A DNA stretch of 10,051 bases from Woeseia sp964560775. Lineage in GTDB: Bacteria > Pseudomonadota > Gammaproteobacteria > Steroidobacterales > Woeseiaceae. Within the stretch, counting starts at the first letter, position 1. The number at the start of each line of letters is the position of its first letter. This document shows, in pieces, positions 1 through 6,747 of this stretch. Location of the stretch: contig CAZLNH010000122.1 of the NCBI GenBank assembly GCA_964560775.1, positions 1 to 10,051 of the forward strand. Direction: 5' to 3'. A program made the position numbers and the translations under genes. Under the pieces are notes generated by a model that did no database searches, was not told the origin of the DNA, and was given only the letters and a program-made list of their open reading frames with translations.

Positions 1-32
1 GTCGCCGCGGGCAGGGCGAAAGCGGTTTTCAT
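1..32 (-). CDS. Start of an unidentified gene, cut by the window edge
   Basis: Only the first ten complete codons are inside the window, reading MKTAFALPAA. The start is supported by a purine-rich Shine-Dalgarno run (AGGGGGGA on the minus strand, plus positions 39-46) six bases before the ATG, and by a good promoter further upstream (68-96). The short peptide has a Lys followed by small and hydrophobic residues, so it could begin a signal peptide or a cytoplasmic enzyme; the family cannot be told. The gene is downstream of tetR in the same direction but has its own promoter carrying two TetR-type operators, so it is probably a target of that regulator. Confidence 0.6.
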   Translation of the reverse strand, partial: MKTAFALPAA

Positions 33-48
33 GGAGGGTCCCCCCTAA

Positions 49-64
49 TTCAACGGTTGCTGAA
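49..64. promoter_or_regulatory. Operator O1 for the PsrA-like TetR regulator
   Basis: TTCAACGGTTGCTGAA is a 16-bp dyad of the form TTCAAC-N4-GTTGAA with one mismatch in the right arm. It lies between the -10 box (68-73) and the ATG (32) of the leftmost gene, where bound repressor would block the start of transcription. Assignment to the adjacent regulator is inferred from four copies around its gene. Confidence 0.6.
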
Positions 65-67
65 TTG

Positions 68-96
68 ATATTATTTCAACGTTGGTTGAAACACAA
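68..96 (-). promoter_or_regulatory. Sigma-70-type promoter of the leftmost gene
   Basis: On the minus strand a -35 box TTGTGT (91-96) is followed by exactly 17 bases and a -10 box TAATAT (68-73), five of six matching TATAAT by position. It drives transcription towards the gene starting at 32. Operator O2 fills the spacer and O1 lies just downstream. The layout is the same as at the 820-848 promoter, which strengthens both calls. Confidence 0.6.
75..90. promoter_or_regulatory. Operator O2 inside the promoter spacer
   Basis: TTCAACGTTGGTTGAA has perfect TTCAAC/GTTGAA arms around four bases. It fills positions 75-90 of the 74-90 spacer between the -35 and -10 boxes of the minus-strand promoter. 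Its start is 26 bp from that of O1. A regulator bound here would exclude RNA polymerase. Confidence 0.7.
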
Positions 97-103
97 GCGG
101 AGA

Positions 104-118
104 AGGCCGGCCCGGCCT
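104..118 (-). terminator. Short GC hairpin after tetR, possible weak terminator
   Basis: AGGCCGG C CCGGCCT can form a 7-bp all-but-one GC stem about 19 bases after the tetR stop codon. There is no T-tract behind it on the minus strand, so intrinsic termination is doubtful. It could still separate tetR transcription from the promoter at 68-96, or be the remains of a larger hairpin element whose end is at 122-139. Confidence 0.3.
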
Positions 119-121
119 GTA

Positions 122-139
122 CATGAATTGTCCGGGCTA
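122..139 (-). repeat. Solo copy of the palindromic-element end at the tetR 3' end
   Basis: Read on the minus strand, 139 to 122 is TAGCCCGGACAATTCATG, and its TAG is the stop codon of tetR. It matches 14 of 18 bases with the end of the 4303-4466 palindrome and 15 of 18 with the end of the 6720-6842 palindrome, bridging the two. No inverted partner was found nearby, so it appears to be a single leftover or decayed end. The small GC hairpin at 104-118 follows it. Confidence 0.5.
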
Positions 140-802
140 GGGTTCGTCCGCCGGGGGGCCGCACAGCGCGCGGAAACCGGCCGCGACGAAGCGCGGCATG
201 CGGGCGTTGGCGGCTTCCATGTCCGACGATTTGCACAGGCCGTCGGACAGGTTGTCGATGCGGCCGGTCTCGGCAAAGGTCAGTGTCAGTGCACCGGACA
301 GGAAGTGGTAGCTCCAGAACAGGTCTTCCTCGCGGCAGTCGGGCAACGCGCGTCGCAGCGCATCGAGGAAGCGCTTGACGAGCGGGTCAAAGTAACGCGT
401 CATCAACGCGCCACCCCATTCGGGAGAGTTGTTGATTTGCGCGACCAGTGCCATGTAATCGCGCCATTCGTCCGGTTCTTTCGCCAGCACGTCGAGCAAC
501 GGGTGGGTGAACGCCCCGATGATTTCCTCAATGCTTGGAGGGTCGTTCGGATGGCGCTTCTCAACCTCCTCGAGTGCCGCGAGGCGCATTTCATTCAGGG
601 TTTTGGCGCGCCGGAGCAACACGGCGTCGAACAGGTCGCGCTTGGATTTGAAATGGTAATAGGCGAGTGCAACGTCGGCGCCGGCCCCGGACATGATCTG
701 GCGCACCGTGACGCCGTCAAAGCCGCGTTTCGCGAACAATTTTTCGGCAGCGTCCAGGATCCGTTCGCGCGTGGCTTTGGCATTGCGTGGCATACGCGGC
801 AT
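137..802 (-). CDS. PsrA-like TetR family transcriptional repressor
   Basis: A 221-residue one-component regulator. The N-terminal part is a TetR helix-turn-helix: TRERILDAAEKLFAKRGFDG, then VRQI, then YYHFKSKRDLFDAV near residues 48-61. The C-terminal part has DLFWSYHFLSGALTLTFAETG and a closing RFVAAGFRAL, which resemble the ligand domain of Pseudomonas PsrA, a repressor released by long-chain fatty acids or acyl-CoA. That likeness is from memory of the family. The gene is divergent from an acyl-CoA synthetase operon with four TTCAAC-N4-GTTGAA sites at the two flanking promoters, so autoregulation and control of both neighbours are likely. The start at 802 gives MPRMPRNAK; a second ATG at 793 (MPRNAK) is equally possible, since neither has a strong ribosome site. 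Confidence 0.9.
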   Translation of the reverse strand: MPRMPRNAKATRERILDAAEKLFAKRGFDGVTVRQIMSGAGADVALAYYHFKSKRDLFDAVLLRRAKTLNEMRLAALEEVEKRHPNDPPSIEEIIGAFTHPLLDVLAKEPDEWRDYMALVAQINNSPEWGGALMTRYFDPLVKRFLDALRRALPDCREEDLFWSYHFLSGALTLTFAETGRIDNLSDGLCKSSDMEAANARMPRFVAAGFRALCGPPADEP

Positions 803-819
803 CTTAGGCCAGTCCCGAC

Positions 820-848
820 TTGCACATCAACAACCGTTGAAATAAAGT
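820..848 (+). promoter_or_regulatory. Promoter of the acyl-CoA synthetase operon
   Basis: A -35 box TTGCAC (820-825), a 17-bp spacer and a -10 box TAAAGT (843-848) face the operon starting at 894. Operator O3 (826-841) fills the spacer and O4 (848-863) begins at the last base of the -10 box. This repeats the layout seen at 68-96 and predicts tight repression by the TetR protein encoded next door. The tetR promoter must lie in the same short region on the other strand, but I could not pick a convincing one. Confidence 0.6.
826..841. promoter_or_regulatory. Operator O3 in the promoter spacer
   Basis: ATCAACAACCGTTGAA matches TTCAAC-N4-GTTGAA with one mismatch at the first base. It covers 16 of the 17 bases between the -35 and -10 boxes of the operon promoter and lies 24 bases ahead of the tetR start, so one bound dimer could repress both directions. 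Confidence 0.65.
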
Positions 849-863
849 TCAACGCTCGTTGAA
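848..863. promoter_or_regulatory. Operator O4 overlapping the -10 box and start site
   Basis: TTCAACGCTCGTTGAA has perfect 6-bp arms around four bases. It starts 22 bp after O3, about two helical turns, so two dimers could bind the same face of the DNA side by side. It covers the expected transcription start of the operon. Confidence 0.7.
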
Positions 864-893
864 AAGCGCGATCGCGCAGGAGCACGGACATAC

Positions 894-2453
894 ATGAGCT
901 GGTTTCAGGCCGCAGAGCCCTTGCTTCCCGACATTATCCGCCTGAACGCCAAGTGGCGCGGTAATCATCCGGCCCTACGTTGTGATGGCACGACTGTGAC
1001 CTGGCGGGAGCTCGGCACATCGCTGGACCGCATCGCAAACGCGTATGCAGGCCTGGGTCTCGCCGCTGGAGATCGCGTCGCGATATTGATGCAGAACAGC
1101 CCCGAGATGCTCGAGGCAATGCTGGGCGCGGTATGCGGCGGTTACGTTGCCGTGCCGCTGAACGTGTCGGTTGCGGACGAAGGCATCGAAAAACAGATCA
1201 ATGACTGTGCCGCGCGCGCAGTGGTCGCGTCACCGGAACATACTCCACGCCTCGAGCGCATGAAGCTGCCGGAGGGCATTGGGCAACGGCGAATTACCGC
1301 CGGCGAGACCCGTGCCGGCTGGCTCGATTTTGCCGCCCTGACGGCGGACGCCGATGCGCGGGAGCCTGTCACGAGCATTATCGCGTCGGACGCCTGCAAT
1401 ATTATCTACAGCTCGGGAACCACCGGACTGCCAAAGGGCATCGTGCATACGCATGCCTGCCGCATGGCATGGGCCTACGACATGACCGCCGCGCTGCGTT
1501 ACCACTCGGATGCGCGTACGCTCATTTCCCTGGGCCTGTATTCGAACATCACTTGGGTCACGATGCTGAACACGATCCTGTGTGGTGGCACGCTGGTGCT
1601 GATGCGGTCCTATGATGTCGGCGGCTGTCTCGCCCTGATCGAGCGCGAAAGGGTCAGTCACGCGGGTATGGTGCCGGTGCAGTTCCAGCGCCTGCTGGAA
1701 GCACCGGGCTTCGACGCTGCTGACCTGTCCAGCTTGCAAAGCCTGATGTGCTGCGGCTCGCCGCTTGTTGCGGACCTGAAAAAACGCATCGTCGAACGAA
1801 TTCCCGGCGATTTCATAGAGCTTTACGGACTGACCGAGGGGCTTGTGACCATCCAGTCCCCCTCCGATGCCCTGCGGAATCCGGCCACCGTCGGCAAACC
1901 CTGTCCCGGCCAGTACCTCTGCATCCTCGACAATACCGACCGGCCGGTCGCGCCCGGGGAGGCCGGCGAGATCGTTGGCTACGGGCGCCTGCTGATGAGC
2001 GGCTACCTGAATCGCGACGATGCAAGCGAGGAAGCGACGTGGGTCGATGACCTCGGCCGGCGCTGGTTGCGCACCGGCGACATCGGCCGGCTCGATGATG
2101 AAGGCAACCTCTATCTTGTCGATCGCAAAAAGGACATGATCATTTCCGGTGGACAGAATATCTATCCGGCCGATATCGAGGCGGTCGTCGCGACTTTTCC
2201 GGGCGTCCGCGAAGTCGCGGTGATCGGTGTTGCAAGTGAGCGCTGGGGCGAATCACCGCTCGCCGTTGTGTGTGGCGACGGTATCGACGCCGGCGAATTG
2301 GTGCAATGGAGCAATGAGCGGCTAGGCAAGCAACAGCGCATCGCCGGTGTGCGCATCATTGACGAGCTGCCGCGCAATCCGAATGGCAAGGTGCTGAAGA
2401 GGGAACTGCGCAAGGTGTTTGCCGATGCGCTTCGGGAGGGCAGTGCAGCATGA
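894..2453 (+). CDS. Acyl-CoA synthetase (AMP-forming), class I adenylate-forming
   Basis: A 519-residue enzyme that should activate a carboxylic acid as acyl-AMP and then acyl-CoA in the cytoplasm. The core motifs are present: the P-loop-like YSSGTTGLPKG (172-182), YGLTEG (311-316), the ribose-binding TGD (394-396), hinge DRKKDMIISGGQNIYP (from 410) and the C-terminal catalytic lysine in NPNGK (K499). Length and motifs fit the medium/long-chain fatty-acid or feruloyl-type ligases; the substrate cannot be read from sequence. It starts 12 bases after AGGAG (878-882), directly behind a promoter with two TetR operators. The stop overlaps the next gene by ATGA, so the products are probably made together. 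A short-chain or 3-hydroxy acid released by the operon's hydrolases is a plausible substrate, but this is inference. Confidence 0.92.
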   Translation: MSWFQAAEPLLPDIIRLNAKWRGNHPALRCDGTTVTWRELGTSLDRIANAYAGLGLAAGDRVAILMQNSPEMLEAMLGAVCGGYVAVPLNVSVADEGIEKQINDCAARAVVASPEHTPRLERMKLPEGIGQRRITAGETRAGWLDFAALTADADAREPVTSIIASDACNIIYSSGTTGLPKGIVHTHACRMAWAYDMTAALRYHSDARTLISLGLYSNITWVTMLNTILCGGTLVLMRSYDVGGCLALIERERVSHAGMVPVQFQRLLEAPGFDAADLSSLQSLMCCGSPLVADLKKRIVERIPGDFIELYGLTEGLVTIQSPSDALRNPATVGKPCPGQYLCILDNTDRPVAPGEAGEIVGYGRLLMSGYLNRDDASEEATWVDDLGRRWLRTGDIGRLDDEGNLYLVDRKKDMIISGGQNIYPADIEAVVATFPGVREVAVIGVASERWGESPLAVVCGDGIDAGELVQWSNERLGKQQRIAGVRIIDELPRNPNGKVLKRELRKVFADALREGSAA

Positions 2454-3304
2454 CGGATGTGGAGGAGCGCTGGTACGACAGCGCGGACGGGCTGAGCTTG
2501 TACTACCGGCGTTTTGGCGCGACGCAATCGGGATTGCCGGTGGTCTGCCTGCCGGGGATCACCCGCAACAGCCGTGATTTCGAGGATCTCGCCAGGCACC
2601 TGGCGCACTCGCACCCGGTTTTGACGCCCGACCTGCGCGGCCGCGGCCGGTCGGCGCCTGACCCGAACTGGCGGAATTACCAGCCGCGAACCTATGTCGA
2701 CGATGTCGTGCGGCTGCTCGATAATGCCGACGTGACCCGGGCCGCATTCATCGGTACATCGCTCGGCGGGCTCGTATCCATGCTGCTGGCCGCGGTACAC
2801 CGCGCACGCATTGCCGGTGTTGTCCTGAACGATATCGGACCCGAGATCGGCCCGGCAGGCCTCACGCGCATCAAAACCTACATTGGCCGCATGCCGCCGG
2901 TCCGGAACTGGGACGAAGCGCTGCAACAGGTCAGGGAGATATACGGTGCCGCATGGCCGGACATTGATGATGACATGTGGTCGCGGATCGTGCGGCGCGG
3001 CTATCGTGAAAACGAGAACGGTATTCCGGTGCTGGATATGGATCCGAAAATCGGTGACGCAGCCCGGGAAGCGGGCACGTCGGCCGGCGATCCGTGGCGG
3101 CTGTTCGACGCATTGCAGGACATACCGATGCTGGTCCTGCATGGCGAGACGTCGGACATCCTGACGGATGATATCGTCGCAAAGATGCGCGCGGCCAAGC
3201 CCGATCTCGCTTACGTTCGCGTTGCCCGGCGCGGCCACGTGCCGCTGCTCGATGAGCCCGAGAGCCTCGCGGCCATCGACGAATTCCTGGCGGGCCTGCA
3301 ATGA
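2450..3304 (+). CDS. Alpha/beta hydrolase (esterase-like)
   Basis: A 284-residue single-domain alpha/beta hydrolase without a signal peptide, so probably cytoplasmic. The nucleophile elbow is GTSLGG with Ser104, the acid is Asp236 in GETSDIL and the base is His263 in RGHVPLLDEPE, a complete triad in the usual order. LPGITRNSRDF near residues 34-44 replaces the common HGxG oxyanion motif, and DLRGRGRS follows near 61-68. It resembles enol-lactonase, haloperoxidase and ester-hydrolase relatives, which cannot be separated by eye. Both ends overlap the neighbours by four bases (ATGA), so it is translationally coupled to the synthetase and the depolymerase. It may cleave an ester or oligomer whose acid the synthetase activates. 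Confidence 0.88.
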   Translation: MTDVEERWYDSADGLSLYYRRFGATQSGLPVVCLPGITRNSRDFEDLARHLAHSHPVLTPDLRGRGRSAPDPNWRNYQPRTYVDDVVRLLDNADVTRAAFIGTSLGGLVSMLLAAVHRARIAGVVLNDIGPEIGPAGLTRIKTYIGRMPPVRNWDEALQQVREIYGAAWPDIDDDMWSRIVRRGYRENENGIPVLDMDPKIGDAAREAGTSAGDPWRLFDALQDIPMLVLHGETSDILTDDIVAKMRAAKPDLAYVRVARRGHVPLLDEPESLAAIDEFLAGLQ

Positions 3305-4305
3305 GCCGGTTCGCCACGGTCGTTTGCGTCGTGCTCGCCGTGTCAACAATGTCCGGTTGCGGAAAACCGGCCAGCGACGGGGACGAGCCCGCCGAACTGC
3401 CTGCACTGTCGGCGCTGCCGGACATCACTGTATCCGGTGCATCGTCCGGCGCTTATATGGCCACGCAGTATCACGTCGCGTACTCGTCGCACGTCACGGG
3501 TGCCGCTTTAATTGCCGGCGGGCCCTGGGGTTGCGCACGCGGCCAGCTGACCCGCGCGCTCGGCGCGTGCATCAAAGGCGACGGTATCGATACCGGCCTG
3601 CTCGCAGGTGATGCCAGCGCCCTGGTGGACGCGGGCGCCATCGATGCACTGGAGAATCTGCGGGATGACCGCGTGTTCCTGTTCCACGGTACGCGCGACG
3701 AGGTCGTCGCTCGCGACACGGTGGCCGCGGCCGGGCAGTGGTACACCGCGGTTGCCGATATCGATGCCCGCTTCGACGACAGCGTTCCTGTTACGCACGG
3801 CATGCCGACGATTGACTACGGCGCGCCGTGCGCGGAGTTCCGCGCGCCGTACCTCAACGCTTGCGAGCACGACCTTGCCGGCGAGTTGCTCGGGTACCTG
3901 CACGGCGACCTGAATCCGCCGGACGATACTGCAGGTTCATTGCGCGAGTTTAACCAGCGCGCCGATTCGGCGGCCGGCCTCGCGGAGACCGGCTACGCCT
4001 ATGTGCCCGACAGTTGCGCGCAGGGACTTGAATGTCGCGTGCACGTGTTTTTCCATGGCTGCGGACAATCCGTCGAGCAGATCGGCGACGAGCTTGCCGC
4101 AAATGCCGGGTTCAACCGTTGGGCCGCGGCGAACAACCTGATCATTCTTTACCCGCAGGTTGCGCCGAGCAGGCTGTCACCGCAAAACCCGCTGGCCTGC
4201 TGGGACTGGTGGGGCTATTCGGGCGAGGACTACCTGACACAGCAAGGTGCGCAACTCGCCGCGGTGCGGGCCATGGTCCAGCAGTTGACGGCGCCCCGGC
4301 AATAG
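3301..4305 (+). CDS. Type 2 polyhydroxyalkanoate depolymerase-like lipoprotein
   Basis: A 334-residue probable lipoprotein. The N-terminus has a hydrophobic stretch ending in MSGC, with Cys20 the likely lipidated residue; Met at -3 is slightly unusual. The lipase box GASSG (46-50) lies near the start of the mature protein, as in extracellular type 2 short-chain PHA depolymerases. By comparison with the Penicillium funiculosum enzyme as I recall it (Ser39, Asp121, His155, oxyanion Cys250), the matching residues are Ser48, Asp133 in HGTRDE, His166 in VTHGMP and Cys254 in FFHGCGQ, with closely similar spacing. The ending CWDWWGYSGEDY is also typical. It should cut polyhydroxybutyrate or oligomers at the cell surface or in the periplasm. 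It starts inside the previous stop codon and ends with TAG, the first bases of a 164-bp palindrome. Confidence 0.85.
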   Translation: MSRFATVVCVVLAVSTMSGCGKPASDGDEPAELPALSALPDITVSGASSGAYMATQYHVAYSSHVTGAALIAGGPWGCARGQLTRALGACIKGDGIDTGLLAGDASALVDAGAIDALENLRDDRVFLFHGTRDEVVARDTVAAAGQWYTAVADIDARFDDSVPVTHGMPTIDYGAPCAEFRAPYLNACEHDLAGELLGYLHGDLNPPDDTAGSLREFNQRADSAAGLAETGYAYVPDSCAQGLECRVHVFFHGCGQSVEQIGDELAANAGFNRWAAANNLIILYPQVAPSRLSPQNPLACWDWWGYSGEDYLTQQGAQLAAVRAMVQQLTAPRQ

Positions 4306-4466
4306 CCCGGACATCTCACCGATTTCGCGGTTTCTCGCTTGCCCGTTGTCCGCACATCGAATTTTCCTCACCCGGAAATACACTCTGGTATTCCGCTCGA
4401 TAGGAAAATCCATTGTGCGAACTGTGCTGCCCGAGAATCCCGCGAATCGGTGAGATGTCCGGGCTA
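4303..4466. repeat. 164-bp near-perfect palindrome at a convergent gene junction
   Basis: The outer 22 bases (from TAGCCCGGACATCTCACC at 4303) are repeated exactly in inverted form, ending CCGGGCTA at 4466. Complementarity continues inwards with gaps: TCCGCACATCGAATTTTCCT (4349-4368) pairs imperfectly with the region 4402-4421, and CGGAAATAC (4373-4381) with GTATTCCG (4388-4395), giving a centre near 4384. The whole unit can fold as one long hairpin. It has no coding capacity. The left end supplies the depolymerase stop codon TAG and the right end stops five bases before the response-regulator stop. The outermost TA could be a TA target duplication, though TA being self-complementary hides this. 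It may act as a bidirectional transcript end. Confidence 0.75.
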
Positions 4467-4471
4467 ACCCC

Positions 4472-5116
4472 TCACTCCGCGCTGACGAGGCGATGTCGTA
4501 TCGCGAACCGGACCAGCCCGGGCACATCGTGTATAGCGAGCCGCTGCATCAGCTGACTGCGATGGGCTTCGACTGTTTTTGCGCTGATCCGCAGCCTGGC
4601 GGCAATCTGGGCGGTCGTCAGTCCGTCAACCAGAGCCAGAAGAATCTCCCGTTGCCGCGCTGTCAGCTGTTCCACGTCGTCGCTTGACGTCGCGGCCTGG
4701 GATGTTCCGGGCGCTTGCAGCAATGACGGGGTTATATACTCGCCGCCACTGAACACCTTGCGGATCGCGCGCTCGAGTTCGTCAGCGGCCATGTTCTTGA
4801 CCATGTAGCCGCGCGCACCGCGCGCAATGGCGCTGCTCATGTAGTCAGCCGTGGCGTGCATGGACAACACGATGATCCTGGTGTCCGGTTTCTTTTCGAT
4901 GATGCGCCGGGTTGCCTCAAGGCCATCTACGCCGGGCATTGCGATGTCCATCAGGAAGACGTCTGTCTCCTGATCGTCGGCCAGCGCAATGGCGATTGCA
5001 TCATTCCCGTTGTTGCCCTCCGCGACCACCTGCATGCCATCGATGTCGTCGAGCAACGCCTTCAAGCCGTCGCGGACAATCTTGTGGTCGTCGATTAGGG
5101 CGAGACGGATGGGCAT
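4472..5116 (-). CDS. NarL/FixJ-type response regulator
   Basis: A 214-residue transcription regulator with an N-terminal receiver domain: acidic pair Asp9/Asp10, phosphate acceptor Asp57 in FLMDIAMPG, switch Ser85 and Lys107 in YMVKN. After a low-complexity linker (about 134-149, APGTSQAATSSDD) comes a LuxR-type helix-turn-helix, LTARQREILLALVDGLTTAQ from 151, then ISAKTVEAHRSQLMQRL. The start at 5116 (MPIRLALIDDHK) has AGGGA nine bases upstream; an open frame extends further 5' but would add some 40 residues ahead of the receiver fold. No histidine kinase lies beside it, so it is an orphan within this window. It faces away from the symporter gene and could control it, though nothing in the sequence proves that. 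Confidence 0.92.
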   Translation of the reverse strand: MPIRLALIDDHKIVRDGLKALLDDIDGMQVVAEGNNGNDAIAIALADDQETDVFLMDIAMPGVDGLEATRRIIEKKPDTRIIVLSMHATADYMSSAIARGARGYMVKNMAADELERAIRKVFSGGEYITPSLLQAPGTSQAATSSDDVEQLTARQREILLALVDGLTTAQIAARLRISAKTVEAHRSQLMQRLAIHDVPGLVRFAIRHRLVSAE

Positions 5117-5352
5117 GGTGGAATGTCCCTGACGTCGCAATGGATGAGATTGCCTGATTCTTGCCTTGGAAAATACAGTAAAAGAGGTTGCCGCTGAAAC
5201 GTATCCCTGGCGGGACCGCGCATGCGCCCGTTGGTACACTAGTGCGGATTCGTCACCGATTGCGCGGGCCAGTTACAGGTTGCATGCCGGCAACCTTCTG
5301 CGCCCCCGTTGCAGGTGTCGTTGAGTAACCCTGGTTGCAAGGACAGAACACC
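5117..5352. other. Divergent intergenic region between response regulator and symporter
   Basis: This 236-base gap must hold the promoters of both neighbours. No -35/-10 pair with good spacing stands out on either strand. It contains a perfect 10-bp palindrome GCGCATGCGC (5218-5227), the dyad at 5277-5296 and four occurrences of GTTGC (about 5187, 5280, 5309 and 5334). No small gene with a convincing ribosome site was found. Confidence 0.5.
5277..5296 (+). promoter_or_regulatory. Dyad in the symporter leader
   Basis: AGGTTGC-ATGCCG-GCAACCT is a perfect 7-bp inverted repeat with a six-base loop, 57 bases before the symporter ATG. GCAACC (5290-5295) could instead pair with GGTTGC (5333-5338), which abuts the Shine-Dalgarno AAGGA (5339-5343). 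It may be an operator or a leader hairpin; the sequence does not decide. Confidence 0.35.
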
Positions 5353-6747
5353 ATGATTGCCCTCATCACGATGAACCTGCTCATATTTGTTGCGCTGATG
5401 GTCGTTCTGGCGCGGTTGCGCCGACCCGGCATCAGCCTGGCGCAACAGATCCTTGCCGGCCTGGTGCTCGGCGTCATGTTTGGCTTTTACCTGCAGATCT
5501 TCTTTGCCGGTGACAAGGGCGTGTTGGACGGCACCCTCGAGTGGACCAATGTCGTTGGCAGCACCTATATCAACCTGTTGATGATGATCATCATGCCGCT
5601 GGTGCTGGTCATGATGATTTCCGCCGTCATACGCATGCGCGAAGTCGCTGCACTTGGCAAGATCGGGGGATCGGTCATCGGTATCCTGATCGGCACAACG
5701 ATTGTTGCCGCGTTGGTCGGCATTGCCGTCGCAAGCCTCTTTGGCCTGTCGGCCGAAGGGCTGACTGAAGGCGCGCGTGAGCTTGCGCGGGCCAGTGTGC
5801 TGGAGGGGCGGCGCGAATCTGTCGCAGAGCTCGGCTTCGCGGACATGCTTGTGCGCTTCGTGCCGTCGAACATCTTCGAGGATCTGACCGGCGCGCGACC
5901 GACATCGATCATCGCCGTGGTCGTGTTCGGCATCCTGTTCGGCATCGCCGCGCTGCAGGTGTCAAAGGATGACGAAGCGCGAGGCGCGGCCATACGGAGA
6001 TTCATCGAAACCGCGCAGGCGATCGTTATGAAACTGGTGCGGTTGATCATGGCATTCACGCCCTACGGCATACTTGCCCTGATGACCAAAGTGGTTGCGG
6101 GCTCGAACGCCAATGACATACTTAGTCTGCTGACATTCGTGCTGGCTTCCTACATTGCGATTGCGATCATGTTCGCGGTCCACGCGCTGCTGTTGGCGCT
6201 GAACGGCGTAAACGTTGTTCATTATGCAAAACAGGTCTGGCCCGTACTGACATTTGCGTTTTCGTCGCGGAGTTCGGCGGCAACGATTCCGCTGAACGTC
6301 GAAACGCAAATAGATAAACTGCATGTGCCGGTGTCGGTCGCGAACCTGTCCGCTACCTTCGGTGCGACGATCGGGCAGAATGGTTGTGCCGGTATCTATC
6401 CCGCGATGCTGGCGACAATGGTAGCGCCGACCATGGGCATCGATCCCCTGAACCCGTCGTTCATTGCGGGCCTCGTGGGCGTAATCGCCATCAGTTCCTT
6501 CGGCGTCGCGGGCGTTGGCGGCGGTGCGACATTTGCCGCCCTGATCGTGTTGCCGGCAATGGGATTTCCGATTGCACTCGTGGCCCTGCTGATATCGATT
6601 GAACCGCTGATCGACATGGCGCGGACGGCGCTGAACGTCAACGGCGCCATGACGGCCGGCGTCCTGACAGGCAGGCTCGTGAAAAACATTCCCGCTGACG
6701 AACCGGACGTGGCGGCGGAGCAGACTCCTGGCCCGGATTATTCATGA
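5353..6747 (+). CDS. tcyP: L-cystine transporter, TcyP/YdjN-like (DAACS symporter)
   Basis: A 464-residue inner-membrane cation symporter of the dicarboxylate/amino acid family (SLC1 fold), with many hydrophobic segments. Family signatures are FSSRSSAATIPLN (serine-rich hairpin, about 303-315), IGQNGCAGIYPAMLA (N343-G344-C345), GVAGVGGGATFAAL and ISIEPLIDMARTALNVNG. The wording LTGARPTS, VLTFAF, IGQNGCAGIYPAML and EPLIDM recalls Bacillus TcyP and E. coli YdjN much more than GltP, so sodium- or proton-coupled cystine uptake is the best guess. The start at ATG 5353 has AAGGA nine bases upstream; a TTG 18 bases earlier (5335) is unlikely because it lies before that site. The last eight residues, QTPGPDYS, and the stop are encoded by the left arm of the 6720-6842 palindrome. 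Confidence 0.85.
   Translation: MIALITMNLLIFVALMVVLARLRRPGISLAQQILAGLVLGVMFGFYLQIFFAGDKGVLDGTLEWTNVVGSTYINLLMMIIMPLVLVMMISAVIRMREVAALGKIGGSVIGILIGTTIVAALVGIAVASLFGLSAEGLTEGARELARASVLEGRRESVAELGFADMLVRFVPSNIFEDLTGARPTSIIAVVVFGILFGIAALQVSKDDEARGAAIRRFIETAQAIVMKLVRLIMAFTPYGILALMTKVVAGSNANDILSLLTFVLASYIAIAIMFAVHALLLALNGVNVVHYAKQVWPVLTFAFSSRSSAATIPLNVETQIDKLHVPVSVANLSATFGATIGQNGCAGIYPAMLATMVAPTMGIDPLNPSFIAGLVGVIAISSFGVAGVGGGATFAALIVLPAMGFPIALVALLISIEPLIDMARTALNVNGAMTAGVLTGRLVKNIPADEPDVAAEQTPGPDYS

Noticed and set aside
65..862. Long plus-strand open frame opposite tetR
   Set aside because: It is the mirror of a well-recognised TetR gene, runs through both operator regions and has no family motif.
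2162..3406. Long minus-strand open frame of over 400 codons
   Set aside because: It overlaps the synthetase, hydrolase and depolymerase genes, is arginine-rich and without motifs, as expected of an antisense frame in GC-rich DNA.
4303..4466. Intrinsic terminator as the full explanation of the palindrome
   Set aside because: The structure is far longer than a usual terminator, has no T-tract on either strand and shares its ends with two other loci.
5117..5239. N-terminal extension of the response regulator
   Set aside because: The receiver domain starts at MPIRLALIDD with its own AGGGA; the added residues do not belong to the fold.
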